Below are positions 16,676-26,187 of a stretch of DNA of 64,000 bases, piece by piece; the first letter of the stretch is position 1; each line of letters opens with the position of its first letter. The stretch covers positions 1 to 64,000 of the forward strand of contig JACKQB010000003.1 in the NCBI GenBank assembly GCA_024233115.1, given 5' to 3'. The translations under genes were made by a program, and so were the position numbers. The notes under the pieces are model-generated. The model was not told the DNA's origin. It did no database searches and saw only the letters and a program-made list of their open reading frames with translations. Source of the DNA: Akkermansiaceae bacterium. Its GTDB lineage: Bacteria > Verrucomicrobiota > Verrucomicrobiia > Verrucomicrobiales > Akkermansiaceae.

Positions 16676-17752
16676 TCAATCGCCTAGACAAATACCAAGC
16701 GCACGCGCGGTTTGAACCACTTCTCCATCGGGGTCGACCAGGCGGAGCTGGTTAACAGCATCCGCGATGGGGACCGAGCTGACTTCACCCGATTTGTAAC
16801 TGACCATGCAGCCGAACCTGCGCTCGGCGATCAATTTCACCGCCTTCACTCCAAAGCGGGCACTGAGGACACGGTCGAGCGCCGTTGGTGAGCCTCCGCG
16901 CTGAAGGTGCCCCAGTGTGCAGGCACGGGTATCCTTCCCTGTCAGCCTGTAGAGCTCTTTTGCGACCATTTCGCCAGCCCCCCCCAGACTCACCTCGCTG
17001 GCTTCGCCCTCACAACGGGTGACAATCCCCCCGTTGAGGATCTTAGCACCCTCGGCCACCACGACCAATGAGCTGCGTTTGCCCTTTTTCTCACGTTCGA
17101 TGATGAATTGGGCCACTTTTTCCACACGCGCGTCAATCTCAGGGATCAACACGGCGTTGGCGCCACCACCGATGGCCCCCCAGAGGGCGATCCAGCCTGC
17201 ATGGCGTCCCATGACTTCAAGCACCATCACGCGCTTGTGACTCTGCGCCGTGGTATGAAGACGGTCGAGCGCATCCACCACGGAGGAAACGGCACTGTCA
17301 AAACCAAAGGTCATCGAGGTCGCTTGCAGATCATTGTCGATGGTCTTGGGAACCCCGACCACATCAAAGCCCTCCTCGCTCATCTGCAAGGCCGTGGTCA
17401 GGGAGCCGTCACCACCGATGATGACGAGCCCGGCAAGGCCGAGTTTATTGACGTTGTCACGGGCTTTATCCATGATTTCCGCAGGGATTTTGGCGACATC
17501 ACCCACCCCTACCTTGGCGGCAAAATTACCTTTGTTGGTGGTTCCCAGGATGGTTCCTCCAAGACCTGCCACGACACTGGTGTCATCCGGCGTCAAGGTC
17601 ATGTAATCACACCCGTCCGGCAACAGGCCTTCAAATCCGTCCCGGAAACCCAGGACCTCCCAACCCAATTTATCGGCCGCACCTACGACACCGTTAATCA
17701 CGGCATTCAGTCCCGGGCAGTCGCCTCCGCTGTTTAAAACTCCAATTTTCAT
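16676..17752 (-). CDS. pfkA: 6-Phosphofructokinase (group III)
   Basis: A 358-residue enzyme. GVLNSGGDCPGLNAVI at the start and IIGGDGSLTTAL (about 112-123) and VGVPKTIDND (about 132-141) are the phosphofructokinase motifs. The glycine in GGDGS favours ATP as phosphoryl donor, whereas PKTIDND has the lysine typical of PPi-type enzymes; this Gly/Lys mix is known in ATP-using group III members such as Streptomyces PfkA2. It catalyses the committing glycolytic step. No Shine-Dalgarno sequence precedes the ATG, but a TATATT-like stretch lies just upstream. Confidence 0.93.
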   Translation of the reverse strand: MKIGVLNSGGDCPGLNAVINGVVGAADKLGWEVLGFRDGFEGLLPDGCDYMTLTPDDTSVVAGLGGTILGTTNKGNFAAKVGVGDVAKIPAEIMDKARDNVNKLGLAGLVIIGGDGSLTTALQMSEEGFDVVGVPKTIDNDLQATSMTFGFDSAVSSVVDALDRLHTTAQSHKRVMVLEVMGRHAGWIALWGAIGGGANAVLIPEIDARVEKVAQFIIEREKKGKRSSLVVVAEGAKILNGGIVTRCEGEASEVSLGGAGEMVAKELYRLTGKDTRACTLGHLQRGGSPTALDRVLSARFGVKAVKLIAERRFGCMVSYKSGEVSSVPIADAVNQLRLVDPDGEVVQTARALGICLGD

Positions 17753-17792
17753 GTTTGAATCTAATATATGATAGGTTAATTGCTAAATCTGA

Positions 17793-18758
17793 TTATTTGA
17801 GGTGGGGAACGGCCATGATCTCTTTCCCCTTCGGTGAGACCGGGTATCCGGCTGCTGCCCATTGGTCGTATAGCGGCCACGCCTGGCTGATCAACTGCTT
17901 GGCTCGCCCTATTCTGTCAGCACTCCCCAGAATAACCACAACGAGGTCACGATTCCTGATCTGGGAGCGCTCTTCACTGATTTTCTTGACGATGGGGTCA
18001 CGATGGGCATTCACGGCGATGCATTGGCCCGCAGCAGTTGTCATACCAGTTTTGATGCCATTGACCCCCATCTGCCCTAACAGGGAGTTGGTATTGGCCA
18101 CTTTGAAAGAGCGTTTTGCACCATTGAGGTCCACCACAGTGATCGTGCGGGATTCCTGTTTGACGTAAAAAGTAAATCCGATATCCCGCATCACATGCAC
18201 GCCCATGCGAGCCATGTCCGATGCCGTCGAGTAGCCTTTTTTACCAGGCAGGTCGAGTCCATGCGCTGTGGCAAAGCGCGTCCGCGTCATGCCCAAGGCC
18301 TTGGCCAGGTGGTTCATTTCGCCCGCAAACGTGCTCTCCGGATCGCCTGAGAGTTGGCGTCGTACCAGCAAGGCCCTTCCCACGTGGTCAGCAAGAGTCA
18401 GGGCTGCAATGTTGTCCGAGCCAAGAAGGGCTGAGTAAAGCGCGTCGCGAAGCGAGATCCGGTCGCCAGGCTTCAACCCCATGGGATTCACACCACCCAC
18501 GGCAAGAGCACTCTGCGGCACGGACGCCATGGTCGACAGGCTGGTTTGGGACAGCTTGGCCCAATCGAGAACCACCTTGGCGGTCACCATCTTTGTCAGA
18601 CTTGCAATAGGTCGCTTTTGCTCGGGATTGGCGGCGAGCAACACCCGTCCGCTGTGGGCTTCCATGACTAAATAGCTTTCTGCAGCCTTGATTGGCTGAA
18701 GGACGGATAAAGACAAACAGGTGAGGACAAGGCTAAGGTGCTTCATACGATATTTCAT
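17793..18758 (-). CDS. dacA: D-alanyl-D-alanine carboxypeptidase (S11)
   Basis: A 321-residue secreted enzyme with signal peptide MKYRMKHLSLVLTCLSLSVL...AAE. The serine-type motifs are all seen: SLTK (active-site serine and lysine, about residues 53-56), SDN (about 114-116) and KTG (about 236-238). It would trim the last D-Ala of peptidoglycan stem peptides. An alternative start is the second ATG (codon 5). It is alone on its strand before the divergent RRM-protein region. The gene symbol is by analogy with dacA/dacC families. Confidence 0.93.
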   Translation of the reverse strand: MKYRMKHLSLVLTCLSLSVLQPIKAAESYLVMEAHSGRVLLAANPEQKRPIASLTKMVTAKVVLDWAKLSQTSLSTMASVPQSALAVGGVNPMGLKPGDRISLRDALYSALLGSDNIAALTLADHVGRALLVRRQLSGDPESTFAGEMNHLAKALGMTRTRFATAHGLDLPGKKGYSTASDMARMGVHVMRDIGFTFYVKQESRTITVVDLNGAKRSFKVANTNSLLGQMGVNGIKTGMTTAAGQCIAVNAHRDPIVKKISEERSQIRNRDLVVVILGSADRIGRAKQLISQAWPLYDQWAAAGYPVSPKGKEIMAVPHLK

Positions 18759-19207
18759 ATGGGGGATGGATTGGCGGTGACGCGTGGAGACTCTACCTAA
18801 GTAAGGGCATCTGACAACTCTTGATTACGTTCTTGTGTTTTCATTTTTCACAGCTAGGTTTTCAGCGCCAGCGACTGTTCTCATGCCAACGCAACTGCAT
18901 TCCTACCCCATTGCCGCTCTGGCCCCCAGGTATCACACCTCCGGGCCGGACGGGCAACCTGCGTTTGCCGATAACAGAAGTGTCTTGTCCGGAACTGCCA
19001 TGACAAGCCCTGCCCTACTGGCAAAAAAACAACGCGCCATCGACGGGGCAACACCTGGAGCCCGGCTCTGGAAACAGAAAGAGGATCACACTCCGTCCGT
19101 TCCAGCGGTTCAGACCGCTACGGCTTGGATCCTGCCGACCACGGCAACCAGACCAATAAACACAGCACCGTCTGCGCACCCAATACAACCTAAAACGACT
19201 TATTACA
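18759..19207. other. Long gene-free region before the RRM protein
   Basis: No supported coding sequence; the open frames here have no family features. A hairpin AGCGGT-TCAG-ACCGCT lies at 19104-19119. The region probably holds two divergent promoters and a long 5' leader for the RNA-binding protein gene. Confidence 0.4.
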
Positions 19208-20461
19208 ATGTCTCAAGAAAACAACAGCACCCCTCGCAGTGGCGGGGGTCAGGGCCGCCAAGGCGGCAACAACAGCAACCGTAACCGCAATAGAAACCGT
19301 AACCGTCCCAGAAATCAATCCAGACCAGGTGGTGGCCCCAAGGGCAACCGTCAGGGTGGTCAGGGGGGTCAGGGCGGTAAACGTCAAAAGCAAACCACCG
19401 GCCAGGGTCGCCAGAGCGGAGGTGGCCCACGCCGCCGCCAAGCAGCCCCCCTCCCATTGACATTCTGGGAAAAGGTGAAAAAATTCTTCGGTCTCTACAA
19501 GGAGCCCACCCGCCCCCCGAGAAGGCCGGCTGCCGCCAAAAAAGCGAAGTCCGCGACGAAAAAAACGGCCAAGTCCAATACCCGGGTCGCGCGAACCAAG
19601 GGGCCTAAAAAAGACGCCACGGGTCCCATCAAGGCCCAGGGAGCGGGAGCCGGTGAAAGCGGTAAGGATTTCCCCGTGGAAACCCCTCGCCTGTATCTCG
19701 GCAACCTTTCCTACGATGCCACCGAACACGACCTCGAAGAACTCTTCAAAGGAATCGGCACCGTACGTAACGTGGAGATCATCTACAACCGCCACACCCA
19801 TCGCTCCAAAGGCTACGGCTTCCTGACCATGCTCAGCGTCGAGGAAGCCGAGCGGGCTGTGGAGGTGCTCCACGATCAAGAGTTCATGGGCCGCAACCTC
19901 ATCGTCAATGGCGCCAATGCCAAGCCTGATGAATCAAACGGCTCATCGGAAGACCGGCCAGCTCGTGCAGGCAAGCCGGCGGCAGGCAAGAAAACCCGCA
20001 CGAGCAAGCCCGCCAGGGAGCGCGGGGGGAGCCGCAACTCCGCTGCCCGCCTCCACCTCGACAACCTCTCATCCGTGGTGGACGAAAGTGCCCTGGAGGA
20101 GCTTTTCAAGGGAATCGGCAACGTGCGTAAAGTTGAACTCGTCTACGACAGCCAGACCCATCAACCCAAGGGCTTTGGTTTTATCGAAATGCAGAAATCC
20201 GAGGACGCCCAGCGCGCCATCGAAATTCTTCACGACCAGCCGTTCATGGGGCGCAACATCAAAGTCACCAGCGCCAATGAGAAACCTGAAGACGGGAAAC
20301 CTGGCCAGGAGAACCCGACGGCTGACGAGCCTGCCAGTGAGGTGAAAACCGCAGAACAAGCCGAAGAAACAACCGAACAAAAACCCGCTGAACTCACGGT
20401 GGAGCCCACACCTGAAGTGGCTGAGAAAACCGAGGACACTCCGGTTTCTACCACCCACTAA
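19208..20461 (+). CDS. RNA-binding protein with two RRM domains
   Basis: A 417-residue protein. Residues 1-80 are Gly/Arg/Asn/Gln-rich and disordered (repeats like RNRNRNRNRPRNQ and GGQGGQGG). After a short amphipathic segment (FWEKVKKFFGLY) and a Lys/Ala-rich linker come two RRMs: RLYLGNLSYDATEHDLEELF...KGYGFLTM (about 160-235) and RLHLDNLSSVVDESALEELF...KGFGFIEM (about 275-350). Both keep RNP-1 and RNP-2. The acidic C-terminal tail is Glu/Pro/Thr-rich. Bacterial RRM proteins usually have one RRM of 80-150 residues, so this tandem form is large. It probably binds RNA, perhaps in the cold or as a condensate protein; that is inference. Confidence 0.88.
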   Translation: MSQENNSTPRSGGGQGRQGGNNSNRNRNRNRNRPRNQSRPGGGPKGNRQGGQGGQGGKRQKQTTGQGRQSGGGPRRRQAAPLPLTFWEKVKKFFGLYKEPTRPPRRPAAAKKAKSATKKTAKSNTRVARTKGPKKDATGPIKAQGAGAGESGKDFPVETPRLYLGNLSYDATEHDLEELFKGIGTVRNVEIIYNRHTHRSKGYGFLTMLSVEEAERAVEVLHDQEFMGRNLIVNGANAKPDESNGSSEDRPARAGKPAAGKKTRTSKPARERGGSRNSAARLHLDNLSSVVDESALEELFKGIGNVRKVELVYDSQTHQPKGFGFIEMQKSEDAQRAIEILHDQPFMGRNIKVTSANEKPEDGKPGQENPTADEPASEVKTAEQAEETTEQKPAELTVEPTPEVAEKTEDTPVSTTH

Positions 20462-20485
20462 TCCAACCGCAGTCAATCACTTCAA

Positions 20486-20523
20486 AAACCCGCTTGCGAA
20501 TCATTTCCAAGCGGGTTTTTCTG
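20486..20523 (+). terminator. Rho-independent terminator
   Basis: AAAACCCGCTTG pairs with CAAGCGGGTTTTT, followed by a T run. It ends the RRM-protein transcript just before miaA. Confidence 0.85.
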
Positions 20524-20528
20524 TGAAT

Positions 20529-20549
20529 CACCCATCACCCATCACCCAT
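20529..20549. repeat. CACCCAT heptamer repeated three times before miaA
   Basis: Three exact copies of CACCCAT sit between a GTG (20523) and the first miaA codons. Loss of one copy would put that GTG in frame with miaA. Confidence 0.8.
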
Positions 20550-21450
20550 CAAAAACCCCCTCTACATCTGCGGTCCGACCGCTTCCGGCAAATCCGCTCT
20601 GGCCATCGAGCTCGCTCATCTGCTTGATGGTGAAATCGTCAACGCCGATGCCTACCAGCTCTACCGCGGCCTGGAAATCATTTCAGCCGCTCCCGCCCCT
20701 GATGAGCGCGCCCTCGCCCCCCATCATCTTTATGGTGTCATTGCTCCCAGCGAAACATGCGATGCCATGCGCTTCCGCGAAATGGCACTACCCGTGATCG
20801 CAGACATTCAATCCCGGGGGAAAACCCCCATCGTCACCGGCGGCTCCGGGATGTATCTCAAGTTCCTCACCCACGGCCCGTCCCCCGTGCCTTCCGGTGA
20901 CGAGGCTCTGCGTGCCGAGCTGGAAAAAGAAAGCGATCCGGCACTGGTGGCGCGACTCACCGAGTTAGACCCGCAAGGTGCCGCCATCACCAATCTTAAA
21001 AACCGGCGCTACGTGATCCGGGCCTTGGAGATCTGTTTGCTGTCAGGCCGTAAAATGTCGGAGCTGAAAAACGACTGGAAACAAGCCAGCGACACCATCG
21101 AACAAACCCTGCGTGGCGCCTACCTGCTCTGGGACCGGGAAACCCTGCGCCAGCGGATCAATCAACGCGCCGTGGATATGTTAGAAAACGGAGCCGTCGA
21201 GGAAGTCGCGGCCCTGGCAAACGCATCAACCACCTGTGAAAAAGCCATCGGCGTACCTCAGATCCGCGCCTACCTCGCAGGCGAACTTTCGCGCGAAGCA
21301 TGCGCCGACCGCATCGCCGCCGCCACCCGCCAATACGCCAAACGCCAACGCACCTGGTTTGGCAAGGAACAATGGCTCACCCCCTGCCCTGTGGATGCAG
21401 GCACCGGCATGCGGACACTTGCCATGTCTCTATCAGGAAGCATAGGCTAA
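20548..21450 (+). CDS. miaA: tRNA dimethylallyltransferase MiaA, no canonical start codon seen
   Basis: The coding frame opens after a TGA at 20524. It runs IKNPLYICGPTASGKSALAIEL, with the P-loop GPTASGKS, then DAYQLYRGL and later NLKNRRYVIRALEI and TRQYAKRQRTWF, all typical of MiaA. From the first sense codon to the stop is about 300 codons, the family length. The enzyme adds a dimethylallyl group to A37 of tRNAs. No ATG, GTG or TTG occurs in frame before the P-loop; the first ATG in frame is at 20767, inside the protein. The true start may be AUC at 20548, a GTG one heptamer out of frame, or the gene may be switched off. Confidence 0.85.
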   Translation: MKNPLYICGPTASGKSALAIELAHLLDGEIVNADAYQLYRGLEIISAAPAPDERALAPHHLYGVIAPSETCDAMRFREMALPVIADIQSRGKTPIVTGGSGMYLKFLTHGPSPVPSGDEALRAELEKESDPALVARLTELDPQGAAITNLKNRRYVIRALEICLLSGRKMSELKNDWKQASDTIEQTLRGAYLLWDRETLRQRINQRAVDMLENGAVEEVAALANASTTCEKAIGVPQIRAYLAGELSREACADRIAAATRQYAKRQRTWFGKEQWLTPCPVDAGTGMRTLAMSLSGSIG

Positions 21451-21473
21451 CGTCAGCTATTTCCCGGCATCCC

Positions 21474-22178
21474 CTATTTTTCCACAAAGTCTGCAATACC
21501 GCGGAAGTCGATCCTCTTGGTGCGGGGGTTGTGGGAAATGAGGATCAGGTTGCGCACCCCGGACTGGATAATGAGACGGCTCGAGAAAAACGGCTGGGTT
21601 GCCCACTTGCCATTCGCTTGTTGTTCGTAACAGACGATGCTTCGCTTTTTATTGTCACTGGCTTTGGCTCCCGACTTGTAAACGGAGCATTTCCCCTTGG
21701 GGATGATCAGTTTGGCATCATTGATCTTACAGCCGATCGCACTGTGGCTGTAGTTCAAAAAAGCATAGTCCCCGGAGCCGAAGCTCTCCTTGGGCATCGG
21801 CAGAGCGTGGACAAAATACGGATACTTGCCGTCCTTGGCTGACGGGAGGAAAACAAGGATAAACTCCCTGCCCGTGGCCGGGAGCTTTGCCTTGGCCAGG
21901 ATGGTCTCATCATTTTTGGGTGACACAAAAACCAGCGACCTCGATTTCAAGCCGGCAGCGGCAGAGAGTTGCTGGGTGGGTAGCGGCACAGAGTCCTCGA
22001 TTACAGGCTCCCCTTCAGGGTCAAGGATCCTGACCGCCAGATCCTCACCTATGCGGGCGAAGGCGAGTAGCCTGACTTTGGCAACGGGTGCCTGGTCCTG
22101 CGCCGCAGCGGAGGTAATGAGCGTGACCACCAGCAGACTGGTGGCGAGGGTAGTGTGGAGGATGTGCAGGGCGTTCAT
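21474..22178 (-). CDS. Secreted protein of unknown function
   Basis: A 234-residue protein with a cleavable signal peptide (MNALHILHTTLATSLLVVTLITSAAAQ, cut after AAA). The mature part has no motif I know; it contains blocks such as LVFLPSAKDGKYPYF and SHSAIGCKINDAKLII, with two cysteines. It sits just downstream of the cassette A gene on the same strand (15 bp apart), so the two may be one transcription unit. Proteins of this kind are common in Verrucomicrobia and uncharacterised. Confidence 0.7.
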   Translation of the reverse strand: MNALHILHTTLATSLLVVTLITSAAAQDQAPVAKVRLLAFARIGEDLAVRILDPEGEPVIEDSVPLPTQQLSAAAGLKSRSLVFVSPKNDETILAKAKLPATGREFILVFLPSAKDGKYPYFVHALPMPKESFGSGDYAFLNYSHSAIGCKINDAKLIIPKGKCSVYKSGAKASDNKKRSIVCYEQQANGKWATQPFFSSRLIIQSGVRNLILISHNPRTKRIDFRGIADFVEK

Positions 22179-22193
22179 GGGTAATAAAAAAAA

Positions 22194-25100
22194 TCAACGT
22201 GCTTCACCGGGGTGCAGCCAACGGAATGTAACCACCTTGAACCGGCGGCCAAATGATTGGTTCTCCTGCCTGGTCAGGCTGTCTGCGTCAGTCCACGCCG
22301 GATCACCGGAGTTGAGATAATCGGCCGTGCGCTGAACCACCGCCTCGCACCACGCGGTGGCGAGGACCTTCCCGCTCGTGTCACGTGATTCACCCATGGC
22401 ACGGATGGTAAAGGTGTCCGAGCGCGGGGAAATCATCGGCCCGATCGAGTTCAGCAGGTCGGCCTGGGTGACATAACCATTGATACCCTGGCGGCGGGGG
22501 CCCTTGGCCGCATCCGGGAAGGGATAACTGGGTTTGCCCGCCGTGGTGCTCTCGTTACCCGTGATAACGTCATAGCGGAACGGCTCGTTGATGCTGCAGT
22601 CATCATCGTCCAGGGCACTTTGCAGCGCCCCGCTGATGGCAAGCTCTTTGTCGGTGGTAACACGGCGGTTGACAAACTCGGCGAGAGAAAGGAAGGGGCC
22701 GCGTTTCTTGACCTGTTTGACAATCGCCGCAGCAAGCTCCTTGAGCTGGTCCGCATTAATTTCGCGCGAGCCGTTCCAGTAGCTGTCCTCGCGTGCCTTG
22801 CCTTGTTTTCTTTCGGCGGGCTCGGCATTCGACAGGGTGTTGCGTGAAATCAGGAAACTATCATACCCGTCCGGCTGCACCAGACGCGGCTTCTCAGTGC
22901 CGGTCTTGGACTCCATGACAAGCACCGGGCGGGAGAACAAGCCGGCGAGGAAATGTGTCCAGGCCACTTCCGAGACCGAGTTGATATTAAATCCGCCGCT
23001 GATACGGATGTATTCCGCGATCCTGTCCACCGCTTCCGCCTTGGGTTTGCCGTCGGCCTGGAAAAGCTCGTCGAGCACCTCCCCCGCCGGTTTGTCGAGA
23101 TCGGCGGTCATCATGTCGTTGGGTAGCGGTGTGTCGCCCTCAAAGAAGTCGCGGGCCACCTCGCGGCTGTTGCGCGGGCTGATATCCCTGGTCAGCAGCA
23201 ACCCGTCCTGGGCGGCGACGGATGAGCAGAACCAGGAGTCCCATAACACGGCATTGGCCATGTAGGAACGGTCGGTACGCAGGTGCCTGGCTTGGCTTGA
23301 TGTTGAAAACCTGTAGTTCCAGCCCTGGTAGGTGAGTTTGTCGGCCGGGATGCCCGGACTGGCGTAGGAGTTGCCGATGGCGTGATTCTGCGCAAACTGG
23401 GTCACGCGCCCCTCATGGAACCAGTACGCGCCTTGCTTGGTGTACCAGATAGTATTACCGTAGCTGATTATCGGATCGTAGGTGGGCCGGTAGTCAAACA
23501 GAGGTAGATGCTGGAGCTGCCCCAGGGACACCAGCGGGGATAGCGGTATCTCCTGGTCAACCACATTGAGCTGGCCGGCGGGCGAGTAGCTGTTGCCAAA
23601 GTAGATATGCTTGTCGCTATCTGGGGGAAGCTGGAAGGTTTTGGTCACATCAAACCATGAGCTGATCGCCTTGAAACGGAAAGAATACGGCTTCTCAAAC
23701 CAGGGGGTGACGGTGTCGGAGTTTCCCGTCTTGCTGGAGGTATGGGGGTAGATTGGGTTGCCGGCCACCGAAAAAGAAAAGGTCTTGCTGGGGAAGAGAT
23801 CCTCGTCGGCGGGCTTGCGGTAATACTCAAAGTAGAGCACCGGCGTCGGCGTATCCTTGAGCGCCCCAAAGGTGTGCTGGGGTGCCTCGGACGCCGTCAA
23901 CAGGCTGATCTGGGGCGACCGACCCCCGGCCTCAACCTGCATATTGTCCTGACATGTGACACCGAATTTTTGCAGGGTTTCGGCATTGTCCGTTCCCGAG
24001 CCGTTATTGCCCCACCAATCGGTGTGCTCCGCTATCACCCTGAAGCGATAATCCAGGCTGCCTTCCGCAGGTTTGGCGGTAAGTTTCACTGTATCGGTCG
24101 AGCTGCCCCATATCTCGTCGCTCCCTCCGGAGTCAAGATTCTCAATCGCCCCGTTGTTGAGGTGTTTCATGACGCCCCCGAAGTTCCCCCCCTCTCCCAG
24201 GGTGAAGTCTCCCAGTTTTCCCCATATATAATAGTGGTAACGGAAGCGATAGTGCCGGTGTTCATTGCGGTGCGCGTAGTCAGTGCGCACGCGTTGGCCA
24301 TAGAGCACCGCTGTCGATCCGGCGGGGATGGTGATATTGGAGAAACGCTCAATGCCTCCCATCTCGGGACCAAAACCTGTGAACACTTCCGTGTTCTTAC
24401 CGGTAAGATCGAGACTATAAGTCCTGTTTGTCGTACCACGGACCTCGAAGTTTAATCTGAGCGGAAGGTCTGCACTTGAAATATACTCGGGGATAAGGAG
24501 ATCGACATTGTAGGGATTCCACAAGGCTAGTATCGGGTAAGTATAGAGGTTCAGGGCGTAAGGTTTGGAGGGGTCGGGCACTTTCGAGGTATTGGTGACA
24601 TGCTCGGTGGCGTAGCTCATGGCTAACCCAAACTTGAGGATCACCGGCTGGAGGCGAAAACGATCCTCGGCGATATAAGGGTTCCACTCAGGTTCGCCGT
24701 TAGAGCCGGAATATCCTTGTTGCTTATGCACCCGGACAGTTGGGCGACCCGTGGCTGAGTCTATTGTCAGGTTGGTGTTAGACCGCGCCAAACTCTCGTA
24801 GTTGCGCAGTTGGTCCCATGAGAACAGACGGTAGTCGGAGTAGGCGTTTTTCATCGGGCCCACGGTGCCCTGGGCAGCACGTTGTGATGCACTGAGTCCC
24901 TGAAGCCAGTCGAGCTTGAGGTTCATACACTTGCGGAACCCTCCGTTAGTGACATCCACGGGAATGATCTCGCTTTGCGTGCTGAGATCGTGGATGTTTT
25001 TCCACCCGACCCGGTCTTCGCGGGCAGTGATAGGTTTGGCGGCATCAACGGTTTGTAAATCCACCAACCGGCTATCGAGTCCCTCGTCCCGGGTGGGGAG

Positions 25101-25844
25101 GTCCGTGTTGAGCGCGGCATGACCTTCGGCACTGGGACGGTGGAGGCCGAGCAGGGATTTCCCAATGGACGCTGGATCGGGTTTCTCACCCGCACGGAGC
25201 GTCGCCTTGGTCCCATTATCCGATGTCCACCAGGCAAATGCCGAGCGTGTGCCCTCCACCAGCGGCACGGTTACGCCCCGATTGGAGGATGTGGCAGAAC
25301 CTGCTGCCACCATACTCGCCGCATTGGGCCCTGTGTTCAACGCTGTTTTCACGAGATCCATTTGTGCCAGCGAGACCGGGTCCCCGGATACAAGCCACTT
25401 ACGAAAGCCGGACTTCTTGTCATACGACGGTTGATGCAGTGTTCCTTGCTCCAATAGCGACTCGGCGGCCGTCCATACGCCGGTGTAGTGAAGCCGCCCC
25501 ACTCCATCCGCTGCCGGTGTGTCCGGTGTGCTGTCCATGATTTCGGAAGGTGCACTGATGCGCTGGTCAGGCCCCATTTCCTGCTGGAGCTGGCCGAGTG
25601 CGAGCATCAGCGACACCCGGGCATTGGCACGCGCTTCCGCCATCGCCGAATCCTGACCGGATGAGCGCAATTCAAGTGCCGACAGCGTAAGCATCGCCAA
25701 GGCAATCATCACCAGCAATACCATCACCGAAATGGTGGCAATCAGTGCGAATCCACGGCTCGAAATGCAACGTTGATGTTTCTCTGGATAGTATCCGGTG
25801 TTTGTCATGTGTGTTATGTTGGGTTGCTTTTCAAGCATTCTCAT
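22194..25844 (-). CDS. Verru_Chthon cassette protein A
   Basis: A large protein (about 1,200 residues). The start is either ATG 25844 or 25808. It opens with a type IV pilin-like N-terminus: RGFALIATISVMVLLVMIALAMLTLSALELRSS, then ARANARVSLMLALGQLQQEMGPDQRI, the hallmark of Verru_Chthon cassette protein A (TIGR02600). These proteins usually stand with cassette proteins B, C and D and are thought to be exported pseudopilin-like components. The C-terminal 900 residues are large and repeat-poor. No B, C or D partner is present here, only a small secreted protein downstream. Confidence 0.88.
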   Translation of the reverse strand: MRMLEKQPNITHMTNTGYYPEKHQRCISSRGFALIATISVMVLLVMIALAMLTLSALELRSSGQDSAMAEARANARVSLMLALGQLQQEMGPDQRISAPSEIMDSTPDTPAADGVGRLHYTGVWTAAESLLEQGTLHQPSYDKKSGFRKWLVSGDPVSLAQMDLVKTALNTGPNAASMVAAGSATSSNRGVTVPLVEGTRSAFAWWTSDNGTKATLRAGEKPDPASIGKSLLGLHRPSAEGHAALNTDLPTRDEGLDSRLVDLQTVDAAKPITAREDRVGWKNIHDLSTQSEIIPVDVTNGGFRKCMNLKLDWLQGLSASQRAAQGTVGPMKNAYSDYRLFSWDQLRNYESLARSNTNLTIDSATGRPTVRVHKQQGYSGSNGEPEWNPYIAEDRFRLQPVILKFGLAMSYATEHVTNTSKVPDPSKPYALNLYTYPILALWNPYNVDLLIPEYISSADLPLRLNFEVRGTTNRTYSLDLTGKNTEVFTGFGPEMGGIERFSNITIPAGSTAVLYGQRVRTDYAHRNEHRHYRFRYHYYIWGKLGDFTLGEGGNFGGVMKHLNNGAIENLDSGGSDEIWGSSTDTVKLTAKPAEGSLDYRFRVIAEHTDWWGNNGSGTDNAETLQKFGVTCQDNMQVEAGGRSPQISLLTASEAPQHTFGALKDTPTPVLYFEYYRKPADEDLFPSKTFSFSVAGNPIYPHTSSKTGNSDTVTPWFEKPYSFRFKAISSWFDVTKTFQLPPDSDKHIYFGNSYSPAGQLNVVDQEIPLSPLVSLGQLQHLPLFDYRPTYDPIISYGNTIWYTKQGAYWFHEGRVTQFAQNHAIGNSYASPGIPADKLTYQGWNYRFSTSSQARHLRTDRSYMANAVLWDSWFCSSVAAQDGLLLTRDISPRNSREVARDFFEGDTPLPNDMMTADLDKPAGEVLDELFQADGKPKAEAVDRIAEYIRISGGFNINSVSEVAWTHFLAGLFSRPVLVMESKTGTEKPRLVQPDGYDSFLISRNTLSNAEPAERKQGKAREDSYWNGSREINADQLKELAAAIVKQVKKRGPFLSLAEFVNRRVTTDKELAISGALQSALDDDDCSINEPFRYDVITGNESTTAGKPSYPFPDAAKGPRRQGINGYVTQADLLNSIGPMISPRSDTFTIRAMGESRDTSGKVLATAWCEAVVQRTADYLNSGDPAWTDADSLTRQENQSFGRRFKVVTFRWLHPGEAR

Positions 25845-26187
25845 AAAGCGAGGTAAGCACGTATCTACGTCCTTGTCAAGTAATCACGAAGTAAAACATG
25901 ATCGTCAAGCGTAAATTCGCATCCTTTGAATAATGAGGGGCGGAAAGCCCCCTTCCAAACGCGGCGAGAGGATTACAGAGGGATTCGCTGGACAGCCCCA
26001 AACCATCATGGCCATGTGAACCGAAGCCATGCAGTCGATGACACCGTCGCCTGCATAGCAGCCATGTCCGAAACGCGTTTGTGGATCATAGTGGTGAAAA
26101 AAATGGAGATACGCTACATCCTCACGCCCGGTTTACAGTCGTGTTTGTTAAATCCCGGAATATGGTCGGGTGATGAAGTGGTAATAT
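25845..26187. other. Gene-free spacer
   Basis: No supported gene or strong hairpin seen. It separates two same-strand minus genes, the end of the LplT/PlsC fusion and the start of the cassette A gene. Confidence 0.3.

Noticed and set aside
18835..19284. Plus-strand frame before the RRM gene
   Set aside because: It has no family features and overlaps the RRM gene start in another frame.
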